A stretch of 64,000 nucleotides of DNA from Rapana venosa (GCA_028751875.1 CM054158.1:9258302-9322301); one strand, 5' to 3'; shown: positions 12,321 to 24,837, counted from the stretch's first letter. Program-made: numbers and translations. Notes: a model not told the origin generated them from the letters alone.

Positions 12321-13311
12321 CCGAGACTCGGGGAAAATAACGAACATGTTTGTACAGAAATCATGTACTTTCATAACAACCAACGCTTTCATGTTTCAAG
12401 TGCATCGAGATCATGAGCGCATGGTGTGACTGGGCAATTTGCCAGGAAAATGAAAAGCCTGACCACTACAGAGACAGAGAGCACTAGCCGGCAATGTCAA
12501 ACAGGCTTTAGACATGGACGGTCGGTCGCTTGGTTGTTCTGCTTCAGTCCACTCTCCATGACAAGGAGACGGTCGTTGCAAACCATTTTCCTCATCAACA
12601 CAAAAACACTGCCCGCCCACAAGAGGAAAAATTTCTGATGACCTCAAGGTCACTGACTGCATAACTGACAAACTGTGGTCGGTCTTCTCTGACACAGATA
12701 CATCTCATTTCCCAGGTGAGAGATGTCAGTCATGCTAACTGGTGTGAACACACACACACACACGCACACACACACACACTTGTAATGACTTTGTCACCAA
12801 TCTTTCCTTCACATTAAAGACCATGCATATTTTCAGTTTGCATTCTTTATTCTCAGCACAAAAAATCACAGCTCAAAATAGATTCAATAAAATAACTAAC
12901 AAAATGATATTCTTCAGTTCACCATATATCATACCAAGCATACAACCTCTTGTTATACATTAACAACCCCCTCACCACCCCTAAAAAAAAAAGGCAAATC
13001 TAGAAGCAGCAATGACTTCATTTCTACTACCACAACAGCTGATGATGAATGCAGTGACTGTGTGAGACCAGCATGAAGTGACGTAATTATCACTTCTGGC
13101 AAGCGATGCAGCATTGACCCAGACCCTACCACACTATCAAACTTCAAACACTCGGCTCCAAAGAGCTTACTTGTGAACACACACACACACAGAGTACAAG
13201 GAGAAATACATACATGTGTACAGCTGCTCTGGCCAGTATCATGATACCATAAGCAATGGTTGGGTTCCACACGGAGCATTCACATCACAGCAAGAATTAG
13301 GCAAAAAAAGG
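12321..13311. other. Intergenic DNA, no gene recognised
   Basis: It contains a short (AC)n run near 12750-12780. The minus-strand open frames here (about 90-110 codons at 12411-12695 and 12953-13279) have no recognisable domain. A minus-strand TTTATT, the reverse complement of AATAAA, sits near 12848, but nothing else argues for a gene end. Confidence 0.45.
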
Positions 13312-13500
13312 TGAAGGTGTCCCATGACCTTTAAGTCGTAGGGGAGCAGGGCGTCAAGGTCTTCTCTAGGGCCAGCATATTGAGGGCGCACAGCGTCCAT
13401 CTCCTCTCCATCGCTGCTTTACCTTCCCTGACCCTAAAGAGGGCAGGTACCCACTGACAGCTGGGTGAACTGTGCTGAAGCCAAGACGTGCAAACGGTCA
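13312..13500 (+). repeat. Dispersed repeat, family D
   Basis: About 180 bp shared with 47178-47310 and, in part, with 45498-45555. Shared blocks include GGTGTCCCAT(A/G)ACCT, AGGGCCAGCATATTGAGGGC and TACCTTCCCTGACCCTAAAG. It is probably a SINE or MITE fragment; its ends are not resolved. Confidence 0.65.
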
Positions 13501-14009
13501 CCTATTCAACTGGTAAAGAATTAGGTATAAACATCTGATTCACAAAACTATCATTGACTGGAAAGTTGTGGTTTAAAAAAAATATAGATGCTTCAGAGCT
13601 CTCTAATAACCTATTTACAAAGTAATGTTCATGTTTTACCAACTACAAAAATTATTTCTGATAAATCAAACTTATCAGGCAGTGAACAAAAGTGTTCCAC
13701 TCTGATCCTGATCCCTATAAAACCCCAAACAAACAAACAACAAAAAAAACAACCAAACAAACCCCCCCCCAACTCCATGCACTACTCCCAGTAGCGTCAA
13801 ATCAAAATTCCCCAAAATACTCTGGTCCAAGTTTGTTTTGCAACTTAAGATGTCTTTCAGTCCACACAAAATTTTGAACTGGATCAACAAGTATTAATCT
13901 TTTCATTCCAAAAATACTTTCGATGACAAGATTAATTTTGCAAATTATTCATGCATCAAACATTTCATATTTCACTTAACACTACTGAGCAAATTTTGAC
14001 AAAGGAGGA

Positions 14010-14205
14010 GAGAGTGGGAGAGAGAGAGAGAGAGACAATGTGTGTGTGAGAGAGAGAGAGCGAGAGAGAGAGAGTTCTGTGCGTGCGTGTGTGAGAGAGA
14101 GAGAGTTCTGTGTGTGTGTGTGTGAGTGTGTGTGAGTGTGTGTGAGAGAGAGTTCTGTGTGTGTGTGTGTGAGTGTGTGTGAGAGAGAGTTCTGTGTGTG
14201 GCAAA
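14010..14205. repeat. Compound (GA)n/(GT)n microsatellite
   Basis: Alternating runs of GAGA and GTGT, with the spacer AGTTCTGTG repeated four times. The minus-strand His-Thr/Ser-Leu frames are artefacts. Confidence 0.92.
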
Positions 14206-15892
14206 CACACAAAAACATTTACAGGGAAAAACGCAAGTTAGTAATTGATTACCTGAATGAAGACATGTACAATGCAGCACACACCCCCACACCCATATTA
14301 ATAAACTAAAGACAGTAACACACAGATGTTATTAAAGCACAGGACCATTGTAAGCAGATCCCTGCTGTGTGTGTGTGCGCGCACACACACGCACGTACGC
14401 ACGCACACACACGTGAACCAAAACAGACTGGTTTTGAGCAAGATGTACTTTCCAGTGACATGGTGGTCGTCCATTAAAAACCCGGACCAAGGAAAATCTC
14501 GACATTTTCCTTGTTTCAGATGTTGAACTAAGTCCCTGTCAACCCACAAGTTATTTCAGCCAAGTGCTGCCTTAAATGGGCATGGCAGAGCTCACAAGGA
14601 TTAACACCACAGCAGTTTCTGAGAAATGTGATCAGGTGAAGTTGATTACACAAACCTGAGGGATTTGCAAATTATCTCAAAATAGATCTGAAACCAACAG
14701 GCCTTTTGAGTGCGTTAGATCATGTCATCAATACTTATTTGCTTCTGCATTCTGTTTGTCTGTGTGTGTATGTGTGTGCACATGTGCACACACACACACA
14801 CACAAACCTGCTCCTTAAAAAAAGCTACCATAATTACCCTGACCCAAACCTTTTTCTTCCCTGCAGTTTTCAATGAACGGCTCAGAGCTGCTGGCTAAGG
14901 AAAACACAGCTAGCTATCATTCTCACCTCCTACAACAATCCAGTCACCAATAATACACACCCCAAAAAATTAAAAAGTTACCAATGATTTCTTCTCCTCT
15001 TCTTCATTCAGACCATGAGGGGAGTGACTGAGGCGCTGCACTGCAGCCATGAGGCTGTGTGATTACAAAGAGGAACCTGGCGTAGCCCGTCTCTCTATCA
15101 CACGCTGCATGCTGGGTATGCTCGTGTCACCCATACAGAAGGCTGCAGCTGACCTGCTCTTTCATAAAACACTGACAGGTTTTCAGCGTGTGCACAAGAT
15201 GTGAGGTGTGTGCTCACACCCTGGACCTGGCTGCACTGTCTCCATGGAAAGACTTGCCCAGGAATAGAATCAGCACTGGCGTCGGTCAACTCCAGGTGAA
15301 AAGTGCCTTCACACAAACAAGCTTTGTAGGTGAGGGCTTGAACCAATACCCTCAGGGTTTTTTTTCCAGATCAACAGTCTGAGTATGTATCTGACCACCT
15401 AGCTACTTCGCTACTTAATAATGGCAATTACTAAATGATGGAAAGACAACCCCCCCCCCCTCCCCATAACAAAACAAAGACAGCTGACAAACTAATATCA
15501 CTTCTGACATTACTGCAGATCCAGACCATCAATATAATCTGAATGATACACTTCCAACATCAGTGCCAACCAGCAAAAATCAGTCAAGGGGGCAATGAAA
15601 GCACCCCCACCCCCCAAAAAACAACACAACAACAAACCACCCCCAAAACTACAGTTCCAACCAAAACATGTTTAAGATTAATAAGTTTTTGATAAGATAA
15701 AGAAAACCACAACCCCCCCCGCCCCCCTATAAATATAGATCAATATAAACGAGTGTACTCACACATTCTACCTCTATACCTCTTGAGTTTTCTGCGACAC
15801 GTTTCCACACTATGTCCACCATCTGAAACAATCATAATCATGAAAGACATCACTGAAACAAAAATCCGCAAACTGAATGGCATCAATCACAT
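14206..15892. other. Intergenic DNA, no gene recognised
   Basis: Mixed sequence with several short (GT)n/(AC)n tracts (14365-14412, 14760-14805) and poly-C tracts near 15450 and 15713. No exon set with consistent reading frame was found on either strand. Confidence 0.45.
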
Positions 15893-15976
15893 AAATAATA
15901 ATAATATATAGAATTTATATAGCGCTGAATCTTGTAAAAAAAACACAATAAATCGAAGCGCTTGCACTCAAATCAT
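15893..15976 (-). mobile_element. LINE 3'-tail fragment
   Basis: Reverse complement reads AAGCGCTTCGATTTATTG..., CAAGATTCAGCGCTATATAA and then ATT triplets, the tail shared with other LINE copies here. Confidence 0.75.
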
Positions 15977-16253
15977 TTACACCCATGCAACTCTCCTTAA
16001 ACATAAGGAAAAAAAGATTTCAAATCCATTCTACCCCAAACACCTTCTTGTGCCCCTTTCCCTTGCCCAGAACAGATCAGACTGATTCTGCCTGTCCACA
16101 GCACTATGATGGAACTGTCCCAGTACTTGTACCAGTCTCCACACATCGAAAATTGTGTTAACAGAAACACCCGAGTTATTCCTCGGTACAGGAAGGAAAA
16201 GGTCATGGAATCCAGTCTGTTCATGATCATCCTTACAGCCCACTGACCACAAA

Positions 16254-16600
16254 CGCCATCGGTGGTCTAGAGGTAACGCACCTGCCTACAAAAGCAAAAA
16301 GTCCAGGTGTGGTGGTTCCATCCCCGTTTGTGGCCAAAACTTTCCCCCATCCACTAGACCATGAGTGAAGGTCTGGGTGCTAGTCTGTAGTCTGAAACAA
16401 TAAACTGAGGTCTCATGTGCAACACGCATTTAGTGCACATAAAAGAACCCACGGCAACAAGAGAGTTGTTCTTCGCAAAATTCTGTAGGAAAAAATCCAA
16501 GGGTGGTGCTGCTCTTGTGGCGATGTGCTCTCACCGGGGAGAGCAGCCTGAATTTCATGCACAGAAATCTACTGTGACTTAAAATGGTATACAACACAAC
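16254..16600 (+). mobile_element. SINE, family A, full length
   Basis: Its tRNA-like head has an A-box-like TGGTCTAGAGGTAACGC and a B-box-like GTGGTTCCATCCCC. It continues through CACTAGACCATGAGTGAAGG, the core AACAATAAACTGAGGTC, AAAAGAACCCACGGCAACAA and CACCGGGGAGAGCAGCC, and ends TGACTTAAAATGGTATAC followed by CA-rich sequence. It gives the + orientation consensus for the family. Confidence 0.85.
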
Positions 16601-17334
16601 ACAATACAATACAACACGCCAAATTAGAGCTGTCACCTAGTTCAGAATTAAAGCTGTAATAAAAACTATGCAGCTATTATACATATTAAACAGATTTCTG
16701 GTCAAGCCAAAAGCCGTGTCAGTTACTGATACAATCATGTGGGGACCCAGAGCCCAGGCCTACATCCACACGTCATACTGTCACAGGTGATGTTGAGACT
16801 GTCGTCAGCCATGACAAGTCTTCAGCATAGCACTCTCTTAAAATAAAAAAAATCCTCTGAAATTGAAGTATTGCTGCCTATATGGTGAGATACCTGAAAA
16901 GAGTCACACATGCAAACTTCTTATACCAGTGTGTACTTTCCAAATCACAGCAATTCCCAGGTGTGAGGAGTGACCGCATAAACTGGGTGACCCCCAGGGT
17001 GTTAGGTTGGGGAGTGTGCAACAACAACAACAACAACAACATTATACAAATGAAAACACACATACACAAATTAAAACCACAAAAAGACTTCTTGTGACTC
17101 AGTCCTAGACGAGGTGCAGACTACTTACAAAAGGAGTGCCATGTCATGGTAGTTCATCCCATGTCATGCAGCAGGGGAAGTGTGTCAGTCAGTTTGGCTG
17201 GCTCAAAGTGCTAACGACTGGCTCTGCACCTGAACTCTTACAGATAAAACTGAGTTGCACAACCACTCTTCTTGTTTTAAAATCGGTCCTCATATCATTA
17301 CCAAGCAATGATGGTTTTCATAGAGTGCAAACTT

Positions 17335-17405
17335 TATAATAATGATAATAATAACTGGAATTTATATAGCGCTATATTTTGTAAAAACAAATCAAAGTGC
17401 TTATA
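17335..17405 (-). mobile_element. LINE 3'-tail fragment
   Basis: Reverse complement contains AAGCACTTTGATTTG, then AAAATATAGCGCTATATAAA and ATT triplets. It is a tail-only remnant of the dispersed LINE family. Confidence 0.7.
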
Positions 17406-18324
17406 TAAGAACACTTCAATAACAACAGCACTTATATATGACCATTGTTGAGCTGATCTGGGACACGCTACAAAAAAAGGATCTGGGCTTCGAGGAAATG
17501 TTATTGTTATATACCCAGCATGCTTCACCAAAGCATCTCAAAACAAACTACCACCCCACCCCTCAATAACAAAAAAGAAACTAAAAGGAAAGGAAGGGGG
17601 AAATTCTACTTTGAAAAAAAAAGAACATTGTAAAAAAAGAATGATGAAAATAGATAAGTATGGTCAAGTGTAAAAAAAACAATGATAAAATAAATTACAC
17701 ATGCACACATGAAAAAAAGAACAAACAACAAAACCAACCCAACAAAGATTAAAAACAAATCCCAAAACAACAACAACAAGAACACACACACACACAAGCA
17801 CAAGCCTAGCCTATAATTATTGGGTCTATGAAGGCACTAGATAGTGGTAGAGGGAGACAACTGCTTGTCACAGTCTCAAGTCCTGCAGGGGTCACATCAG
17901 GGCTTTAACCACAGCAACTCAAAGACAATAAAACTGAAAAGAAAAGAGAAGTGATGAACTCAAGTGTTTTAAATGAAATACTGTTTATCAATCATGATGT
18001 ATTTTTTCTGTTATAACCCATTTTGGTGTGTGCATGTGTGTGTGTGTATGTGTGTGTGCAAGTGTGTGTGTGTAAGTTGTGTGTGTAAACATGGATGGAT
18101 ATTACTGACATTCAAATGTTGTTTTACATGAATAAGTATGCAAAATATTTACCTGACATTCTCATACTGATTTGTGCTTTTTCTTTTTGCTCCTCAGCTA
18201 GTACTCCGAGGTTCACCAATGGTGAGATTTTAGTGTATGTATGTGACCCTTTTTTCTCTGACACCATTAGGTTACTGCATTTCAACTTTGGGGACGGTGT
18301 CTATACATGACACCTGTTCCCATG
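17406..18324. other. Intergenic DNA, nothing recognised
   Basis: A-rich sequence, including an AACAACAAC-type stretch near 17770, followed by TG-rich sequence near 18030-18090. No exon is supported. Confidence 0.45.
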
Positions 18325-18590
18325 TGGTTTTACAATTGGTTTTCATCTGTTCCTACCGGTATGAAATGACCTAATCTTCTGAAAGGCGCAACAGGTTTTT
18401 AATGCGTGCACAAGATGTTCTGCATGCATTCGCACACAGGGCCTCAGTTCATAGTCTCATCTCATCTTAAGGACTTTGACATTCAGTTTGATTTTCTCAT
18501 CAAACTGGGAAGAAAGAGCAAGGCTGGGAATTGAACCCAGAACCTCAGTTTACTTGTTAGGCAGGCGAACGTTTTACCCATTGTTCATAA
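18325..18590 (-). mobile_element. SINE, family B, diverged
   Basis: Reverse complement shows a B-box-like GGTTCTGGGTTCAATTCCC at the head, the core ATGAGACTATGAACTGAGG, CATGCAGAACATCTTGTGCA and a diverged AGGTCATTTCATACCGG. Confidence 0.7.
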
Positions 18591-18724
18591 CTCTTGCTCA
18601 CCGCATAAACCACATGCTGGAGATAGATGAGGCGATACAGGTTTATTATTGAGATGCTGATACATACGCCATCTTGACAGCTCACACGCCCTCTACTTCT
18701 GTCAAGGGCAGCAACTACCAAAAC

Positions 18725-18960
18725 AAACGTAATCTAAACTACTATAAACTAAGTAATCTAAACCACTATAAACTAAGTAATCTAAACCACTATAAACTAT
18801 GTAATCTAAACTACTATAAACTACGCAATCTAAACTACTACGTAATCTAAACCACTATAAACTAAGTAATCTAAACTACTATAAACTAAGTAATCTAAAC
18901 TACTATAAACTACATAATCCAAACTACTATAAACTACATAATGTAAACTACGATGACCTA
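18725..18960. repeat. Tandem array, 24-bp unit
   Basis: About nine copies of TAATCTAAACTACTATAAAC plus four bases (TAAG, TATG, TACG or TACA). The minus-strand frame reading Tyr-Ser-Leu-Asp-Tyr repeats is an artefact. Confidence 0.9.
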
Positions 18961-19339
18961 CTATATACAGTATATCAACCTTTCCCTTTCCTTGGGAGAA
19001 TTGAAAACAAGTAAAATCCAATGAAGAGAAATAATCAATCAAAAGAAAAAAATTCCAAAATTCTTTGCAAGGAAAGTAAAACAAACCATGATGAGCACAG
19101 CTCATGTCTTGACAAACATATAATGGAAACCTGAAACACCGTTTCTTCTTTCTTATTAAACAGTCCTTCATCAAGTCACTGTCTCAGAATTATCTTGTGG
19201 TAATCAAAAATGTTTCTTGTTTCCATCATGGTTCTTTTGCACTTTGAGCAGTCTGTTGTATCCACGCACGCACACACACACACACTCACGAACACACTTA
19301 AGAGGTGAAAGATGCTGTTGAAAATTAGGGACAGATATT

Positions 19340-22300
19340 AGGAGGAATGTCTCAGGTAGGAAATAAGTATGTTTTGAGGCTGCATTTGAAGGTATCAAGT
19401 GAAGGCTTTTGGCGAAGTGAAAGAGGTAGGTCATTCCAGGTGGATGGACCAGAAACAGAGAAAGAGCGACGGCCAACAGTGGCTTGTTTGCATCTGGGTG
19501 TTTGAAAGCACAAAGTATCTGCGGCTGAACGAAGGGAACAGGATGGAGTGTACAGGTGAAGACAGTTACAGAGATAAGAGGGTGCAGATTTGTGGAGACA
19601 TTTGAAACAGTGGGAATTGATTTTATACTCCAGTCTTTGTGAGACAGGCAGCCCGTGAAGAGATCGCAGAAGAGGAGTGATGTGTTCAGATTTTTTCTTT
19701 CTTAGGACCAGTCGAGCTGCAGAGTTTTGTATGCGTTGAAGAGAGTGGATAGATGATGCTGGTAGGCCAGCCACAAAAGAGAATTACAGTAGTCTAAACG
19801 TGAAAGAATGAGAGATGTGACAAGCTTGGAAGTTGCATCAGTGGATGGATACTTGCGAATCGCGCTTATGCGCCGTAATTGATAGTAGCAAGACTGGCAG
19901 GTCTGGGTGATGAATTTTTTCATTGAGAGTGTGTTGTCAAGAACTACTCCTAAATACTTCACAGAGTTGGACAAAGGAACTGACGTATTGCCGAATTCTA
20001 TTGAAGTTTTTGCGATAGAGGAAAGTTTATGTTGGGTCCCTATAAGCATGGCTTCGGTTTTATCGGCATTAAGTTGTAACTTGTTCTGAGTCATCCAGTT
20101 TTTAATGTCTTGAAGGCAGTAGGACATATTTGTCAGGAGGGAAGGCAAGTTTTCAACAGTATCACTGCTCTGAAGCTGAGTATCATCAGCATAGAAATGA
20201 TGATCAATATGGTGGTTATTTATTATATGTGAGAGTGGAACAGTGTAGAGAGTAAAGAGAACAGGGCCCAGGACTGATCCCTGCGGGACTCCACATTCCA
20301 TTTTGACAGGTTTTGATTGAATTTTGTTTACAATAACTTTCTGGAACCGGTCTGTGAGGTACGAAGTAAACCAGGTTAATACCAAACATATTTTGGAGGC
20401 GAGAAAGAAGAATTGAGTGATCTATAGTATCAAAGGCTGCAGATAAGTCAAGAAGAGTGAGGAGGGAGATTTTTCCTGCATCAGAAGCAAGTAGAAGTGT
20501 ATCTAAAGTGTGGACTAGGGTGGTTTCGGTGCTGTGGTTGGGGCGATAGGCAGATTGAAAAGAAGGAAGGAGATCATTGGAATGAAGGTGACTGTTGAGC
20601 TGTTTGATAACAACTTTTTCTAGTACTTTAGAGACAAAGGGTAAGTTAGAGACAGGTCTATAATTCTTCAGAATGTTGGGATCGAGATCGTGCTTTTCAG
20701 TAGAGATGTGACTAATGCGGTTTTAAGAGCTGATGGAAAATTTCCTGACACAAGAGATGAGTTTACTATTTTAATGATAATAGGTACAAGTTGTGGAAGG
20801 CATTGTAAGAAAACAGGAGCAGGTATGGGATCAAGGTTGCATGATTTTATAGTCATTTCCTTAAGAATTGTCATCATTTCTTTTTCACTTGTGGGATGGA
20901 AGGAAAAGAGAGGAGTGCCAGTGAACTGGGGATCAGGAGGCGCAGGCTGGAATTGAGTCTGATCCAGTCTGGAGTGTATGTTTCGGTCTTTGTCTGAAAA
21001 GAAGGCAGAAAAGATGGATGGAAGTTCAGACAGACTGTGGAAGTTAGGCAAAGGAGTTGATTTTGCAGATCCAAGGGATTTGAGATGAGGGAAAAAAATG
21101 ATTTTATGGATGTAGCACAGAGAACTTGGGAAGAGTAGTTGTCTGTCTTTGCTGAATGGATTAAGAGTTTGACTTTGTTTATTTGTTTTCGGAAAAGCTG
21201 TTTGTTTATTTCGGTTTTTGACTTCTGCCACTGCCGTTCTAGTTGCCGGCGTTTGCGCTTCGCTATCAAGATGTCTTGGGTATACCATGGCGCACAGGGT
21301 CTGTCAGGGAGGAGATGATCAGTAGGAGGTGCATGCTCATCAAGCAGTTGGCGGAGATTAGTGTCATAGTAATCAGATAGGTTAGTGTGGTCAGAGGTTT
21401 GTGAAAAACGTTCGGAAGCTTGTGAAGAGAATGTCTATATGAATGTCTAAGGCCTTAAGATTGCGACGAGTAACATATTTCTTCTTTCTGACAGGTTTTG
21501 TGATGTTGAGATGGAAAAGAATGGCGGAATGATCAGAATGCAGTTCGTCGGTGACAGAGACAGATGTGACAAGATTAAATGAAGCATTAGTAATCAGCCA
21601 GTCTAAAATATCACCAGATCTGTGAGTTAATAATAATAATAATAATGTATGGAATTTATAAAGCGCTGAATCTTGTAAAGCAACAAATCAAAGCGCTCTT
21701 TTTAAAAATTTAATTTATGCGTGTGTATGCGTTTTTTAAAATTTTGTCATCTGTTCCCACCGGCACACAATGGCCTACTCTTTCGAACAGCGGAACAGGA
21801 TTTAACATGTGCACAAGATGTTCTGCATGCGTTCGCACACTGGGCCTTGGTTTATAGTCTCATCCGAAGGATTGAGTTGCTTCGTTTACTAGTTGGGAGA
21901 GAGAATGGTTGGACAGAGAAAGAGAAAGACGTTTGACATCAGGAGAAGACTGGTTGTCGAAATGGAAGTTGAAGTCACCAAGAATTATAAGTTTAGTGGG
22001 AGAGAGGCTGTAGTGGTCGAGGAGTGACTGGAATTCTTGGTGAAAAAGAGACGATGTCAGATTGTTTTTTTGGCTGGGAGGTGTACAGTAAAGGCAGCAG
22101 AAAGTAATAGAGTGGCCAGGTAGGTTGAGATTGGTTTTCCAAACTTCAAAAGATTCATGTGAGAATTGAAGGTTGTGACTGAAAGAAAGAGACGGTTTCA
22201 ATATGTCTTTGAGGATGATGGCAATCCCACCTCCTTGAGAGAATAGGGGAAAAGAAATAGTTTTAAATCCAGGAGGAGTCAGCTGTTTTATTTTTGGCTC

Positions 22301-22800
22301 ATGGCCATGTGGTTTAAGCCAAGTTTCGGTGAGGAAGGTTAAGTCAATGTTCTTTTCAAAGATGAAATCAGAAATGTAGTCAGCTTTTCCATTTGGACAG
22401 ACAGACTGCACATTGAACAAACAAACTTGAAGAAGATCTGAAGGAGGTGGAGAGGTTGAAGATGAAAGTGGTGAGTTTGGACAAGAATCAGAGGAAGAGG
22501 ATGAAGGCGATGGTGGAGATGTGGCTAGCGGAAGAACAGACAAGAGTTTGGATGGTGAATTGGGAGTAGAAGATGGTGAAAGAACTGTGTTAATCAGGGG
22601 ATTCGGTGTTTGACACACATCATGATACACATCACCATCAGAACAAAAAACATTGTCAGAGTCACAAACAACAGAACAATCAACAGCTGAAGGGGCAGGT
22701 GGACGGCAGCATGGGGAAGAAGTGTTGTCAGGGGTTACAGAAGTGACGTCAGAGGTGAGGGGGGAGACACGGGGGAGGGAAGCCCACCATGTCTCCTGAC
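19340..22800 (-). mobile_element. CR1/L2-like non-LTR retrotransposon (LINE), decayed
   Basis: A minus-strand LINE of about 3.4 kb encoding a decayed ORF2. From high to low coordinates it has a Ser/Pro-rich lead, then an apurinic endonuclease-like domain with LFNVQSVCPNGKADYI, FLTETWL and ILGDFNFHFD near 22.45-21.9 kb. Past the nested SINE comes the reverse transcriptase, with GVPQGSVLGPVLF and the catalytic FYADDTQL near 20.3-20.2 kb. It finishes with the C-terminal HITPLLRSLHGLPVSQRLEY...WNDLPLSLRQKP. Several frameshifts break the reading, for example after LLSRLQNMFGI near 20.4 kb. The thumb/C-terminal pattern is typical of the CR1/L2 side of the Jockey superfamily; the exact clade is uncertain. 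The copy is very probably inactive. Confidence 0.85.
21629..21872 (-). mobile_element. SINE nested in LINE, with LINE-type 3' tail
   Basis: A 5'-truncated family B SINE interrupts the LINE endonuclease region. Reverse complement begins in the core (CCTTCGGATGAGACTATAAA), runs through AGTAGGCCATTGTGTGCCGG, and ends with the LINE tail GCGCTTTGATTTGTTGC...CAGCGCTTTATAAATTCC and (ATT)n. The six bases AACTCA flank it on both sides (plus strand TGAGTT at 21623-21628 and 21873-21878), a likely target-site duplication. Removing the insert rejoins the LINE frame. Confidence 0.85.
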
Positions 22801-22894
22801 CCTGAATGATAAAATGTAATGCAAGATAAATGTAACTGCTGCAACACACAATCACACACATTGTATACACACAACAACCACCAAAAAAGCTAAC

Positions 22895-22952
22895 CTTTTT
22901 CCAGCCTGAAAAGATCAATGAAAACTGCTCCACCATCATGCTTCACCGCCAT
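22895..22952 (-). CDS. Candidate exon, unidentified minus-strand gene
   Basis: The reading MAVKHDGGAVFIDLFRLEK lies in the same frame as the candidate exon just upstream but is separated from it by a TGA at 22958-22956. It ends at a possible, non-ideal donor, AAG|GTTAGC. It may be the continuation of the same coding exon in a gene broken by that stop, or an independent start. I do not recognise the protein. Confidence 0.25.
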
Positions 22953-22955
22953 GTC

Positions 22956-23119
22956 TCAATGCTGGGTAAAAGCCAACAATCTAGAAAGGAATAGTATTTC
23001 TTCTTCAATGGTAGGGTTATCCAGATAATCCACCAATGGATCAGCCAATGTCAACACGAGCCAGGAAGAATCATCTGGCTGGTTGGTTTGCTCTGGGCAT
23101 CCTGCCACCTTTCCTTCTT
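22956..23119 (-). CDS. Candidate exon, unidentified minus-strand gene
   Basis: With the acceptor CCAATCAG|AAGAAGG the frame reads EEGKVAGC..., then DDSSWLVLTLADPLVDYLDN and PTIEEEILFLSRLLAFTQH, followed by TGA. Composition is that of a globular helical protein, unlike neighbouring repeat-derived frames. The entry phase (1) agrees with the exit phase of the candidate exon at 23750-23825. I cannot name the family. It could be a C-terminal exon, or part of a pseudogene, because coding-like sequence continues past the stop. Confidence 0.35.
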
Positions 23120-23749
23120 CTGATTGGTGCTGTATCATAAACAAATGTTTCATTACAGACTGCATTTAAAAAAAAATGTTTGTTTAGATATTTTAGTAAT
23201 CAATATGAATTTACTTGTTTTGGAAATTACAAAGTATGTGTAGTGACATTAGCACAAAAATGCACTGAAAAGGTGAAAACTAAGTGAGGAATCAGTTATT
23301 TAACAGTGGAGGGGTGGGGAGGGGAGACCCACAAAAAAAAAAGAGAGAGAGAAGTCATAGCCACAAGACTACATTTTCTAGCCCTAGTTTTTCAAAAGAT
23401 GAGAACGCTATTTCTTACACTGAAAGTTTCCCCTCTGAAGAGAATATACAAAGACACTGCAATCACAAAACATGTATCAACCTCTTTAAAGTATTACATC
23501 AATAAATCTGTGTAAAAAGATGCCTTTTTCATCATCAACATTGCTTTCTTTAGGACTATGACTGAAGAGACAGACCTTGCCTGGCCTTCCTGACACATTA
23601 CCGCACTGTGTGCTGTGACACCTTGCCCAGCCACTGACACTGAATGAACGGACCCAGTGCACCTTTATCATCTGTTTTTGAATGGTTATCATCTGTTTTT
23701 GTAAGACAATACACGGCTGTATGTAAAATATAATCAAAATAAAATCTAC

Positions 23750-23825
23750 CTTCTCCTGGGTTTGACAGGAAGCTTTGCTGCCAAAGTAAAAGCTCCATCT
23801 GGATGTGCTCACACAAGCTGAATGC
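23750..23825 (-). CDS. Candidate exon, unidentified minus-strand gene
   Basis: A 76-nt segment has good borders: acceptor CCTGTGTGTGCAG| and donor GAGAAG|GTAGAT. In phase 0 it reads AFSLCEHIQMELLLWQQSFL followed by SNPGE and exits in phase 1. It joins in frame to the candidate exon at 23119-22956. No upstream partner exon was found. The family is not recognised. Confidence 0.35.
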
Positions 23826-23995
23826 CTGCACACACAGGAGAAGACTTTAGGACACACCTCAATGAAAACAAGTTTGGTGGGAATAACAAAACTAACAACA
23901 ACAACAAACAGTTATACTGCCCCCCCCTCCGTGACAGCCAAGAAGAAACATGCAGCATGAATAAAGCCAGAGTAAGGCACTGCACACTCACCCAT

Positions 23996-24291
23996 GTCAA
24001 CCTTGGTCAGACTTCACTACAGTATTCAGAGTAAGCCAGGACAACCTTGGTCAGACTTCACTACAGTATTCAGAGTAAGCCAGGACAACCTTGGTCAGAC
24101 TTCACTACAGTATTCAGAGTAAGCCAGGACAACCTTGGTCAGACTTCACTACAGTATTCAGAGTAAGCCAGGTCAACCTTGGTCAGACTTCACTACAGTA
24201 TTCAGAGTAAGCCAGGACAACCTTGGTCAGACTTCACTACAGTATTCAGAGTAAGCAAGGACAACCTTGGTCAGACTTCACTACAGTATTC
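23996..24291. repeat. Minisatellite, 44-bp unit
   Basis: About 6.7 nearly identical copies of a unit containing GTCAGACTTCACTACAGTAT, TCAGAGTAAGCCAGGACAAC and CTTG. Confidence 0.95.
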
Positions 24292-24334
24292 CTTTCCTTT
24301 ACATCATTGTGCACACTGTTTTAGCTTCATTATG

Positions 24335-24425
24335 GGGGGCAGGAGAGCCTAGTAGTTAAAGCATTGAGCTTGTGATCTGATGACCCCAGTTCGAGCCACC
24401 ACTAAGGCACCCATTTGAGGGGATA
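24335..24425 (+). mobile_element. SINE-like repeat, family C head
   Basis: A tRNA-like head, AGGAGAGCCTAGTAGTTAAA and TGATGACCCCAGTTCGAGCC, like that at 12.02 kb. It is followed by (CA)n and (TA)n microsatellite at 24425-24490. Confidence 0.65.
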
Positions 24426-24837
24426 CACACACACACATTATATATATATATGTATGTATGTATATATATATATGTATATCTATATATAAATTGAGAAATC
24501 ATAGTAGAGGAAAACAAATGCAGGTGATCAGTTACAAATTCTTCATCAATATAAGACTGGCATATGAAAGATTCCAGACAAAAATCCACAATAACATAAG
24601 ATATAATCTTTCAAAGACAACATTTGAGGCTTTATTAAGAAAAGACCATGTAACTGGCATGACCTGACAAAAATTTCGGCTTCTGATTGAGCACTCTCAT
24701 GCTGTGGTACCTCAGAGCAAGACACTGTTCATAACTCACTTTAAAAACAAGGTGTCTATCAGTAGTATCACATTCCTAAGAATGAGGCCAACCAAAGCTG
24801 CCACCAACAGTTGAAAATAGGAAGAGGAAGACAGCAT

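Noticed and set aside
22950..22958. Two overlapping minus-strand genes, one ending TGA and the next starting ATG
   Set aside because: An operon-like layout is unlikely here. A single broken or mis-modelled exon explains the same sequence more simply.
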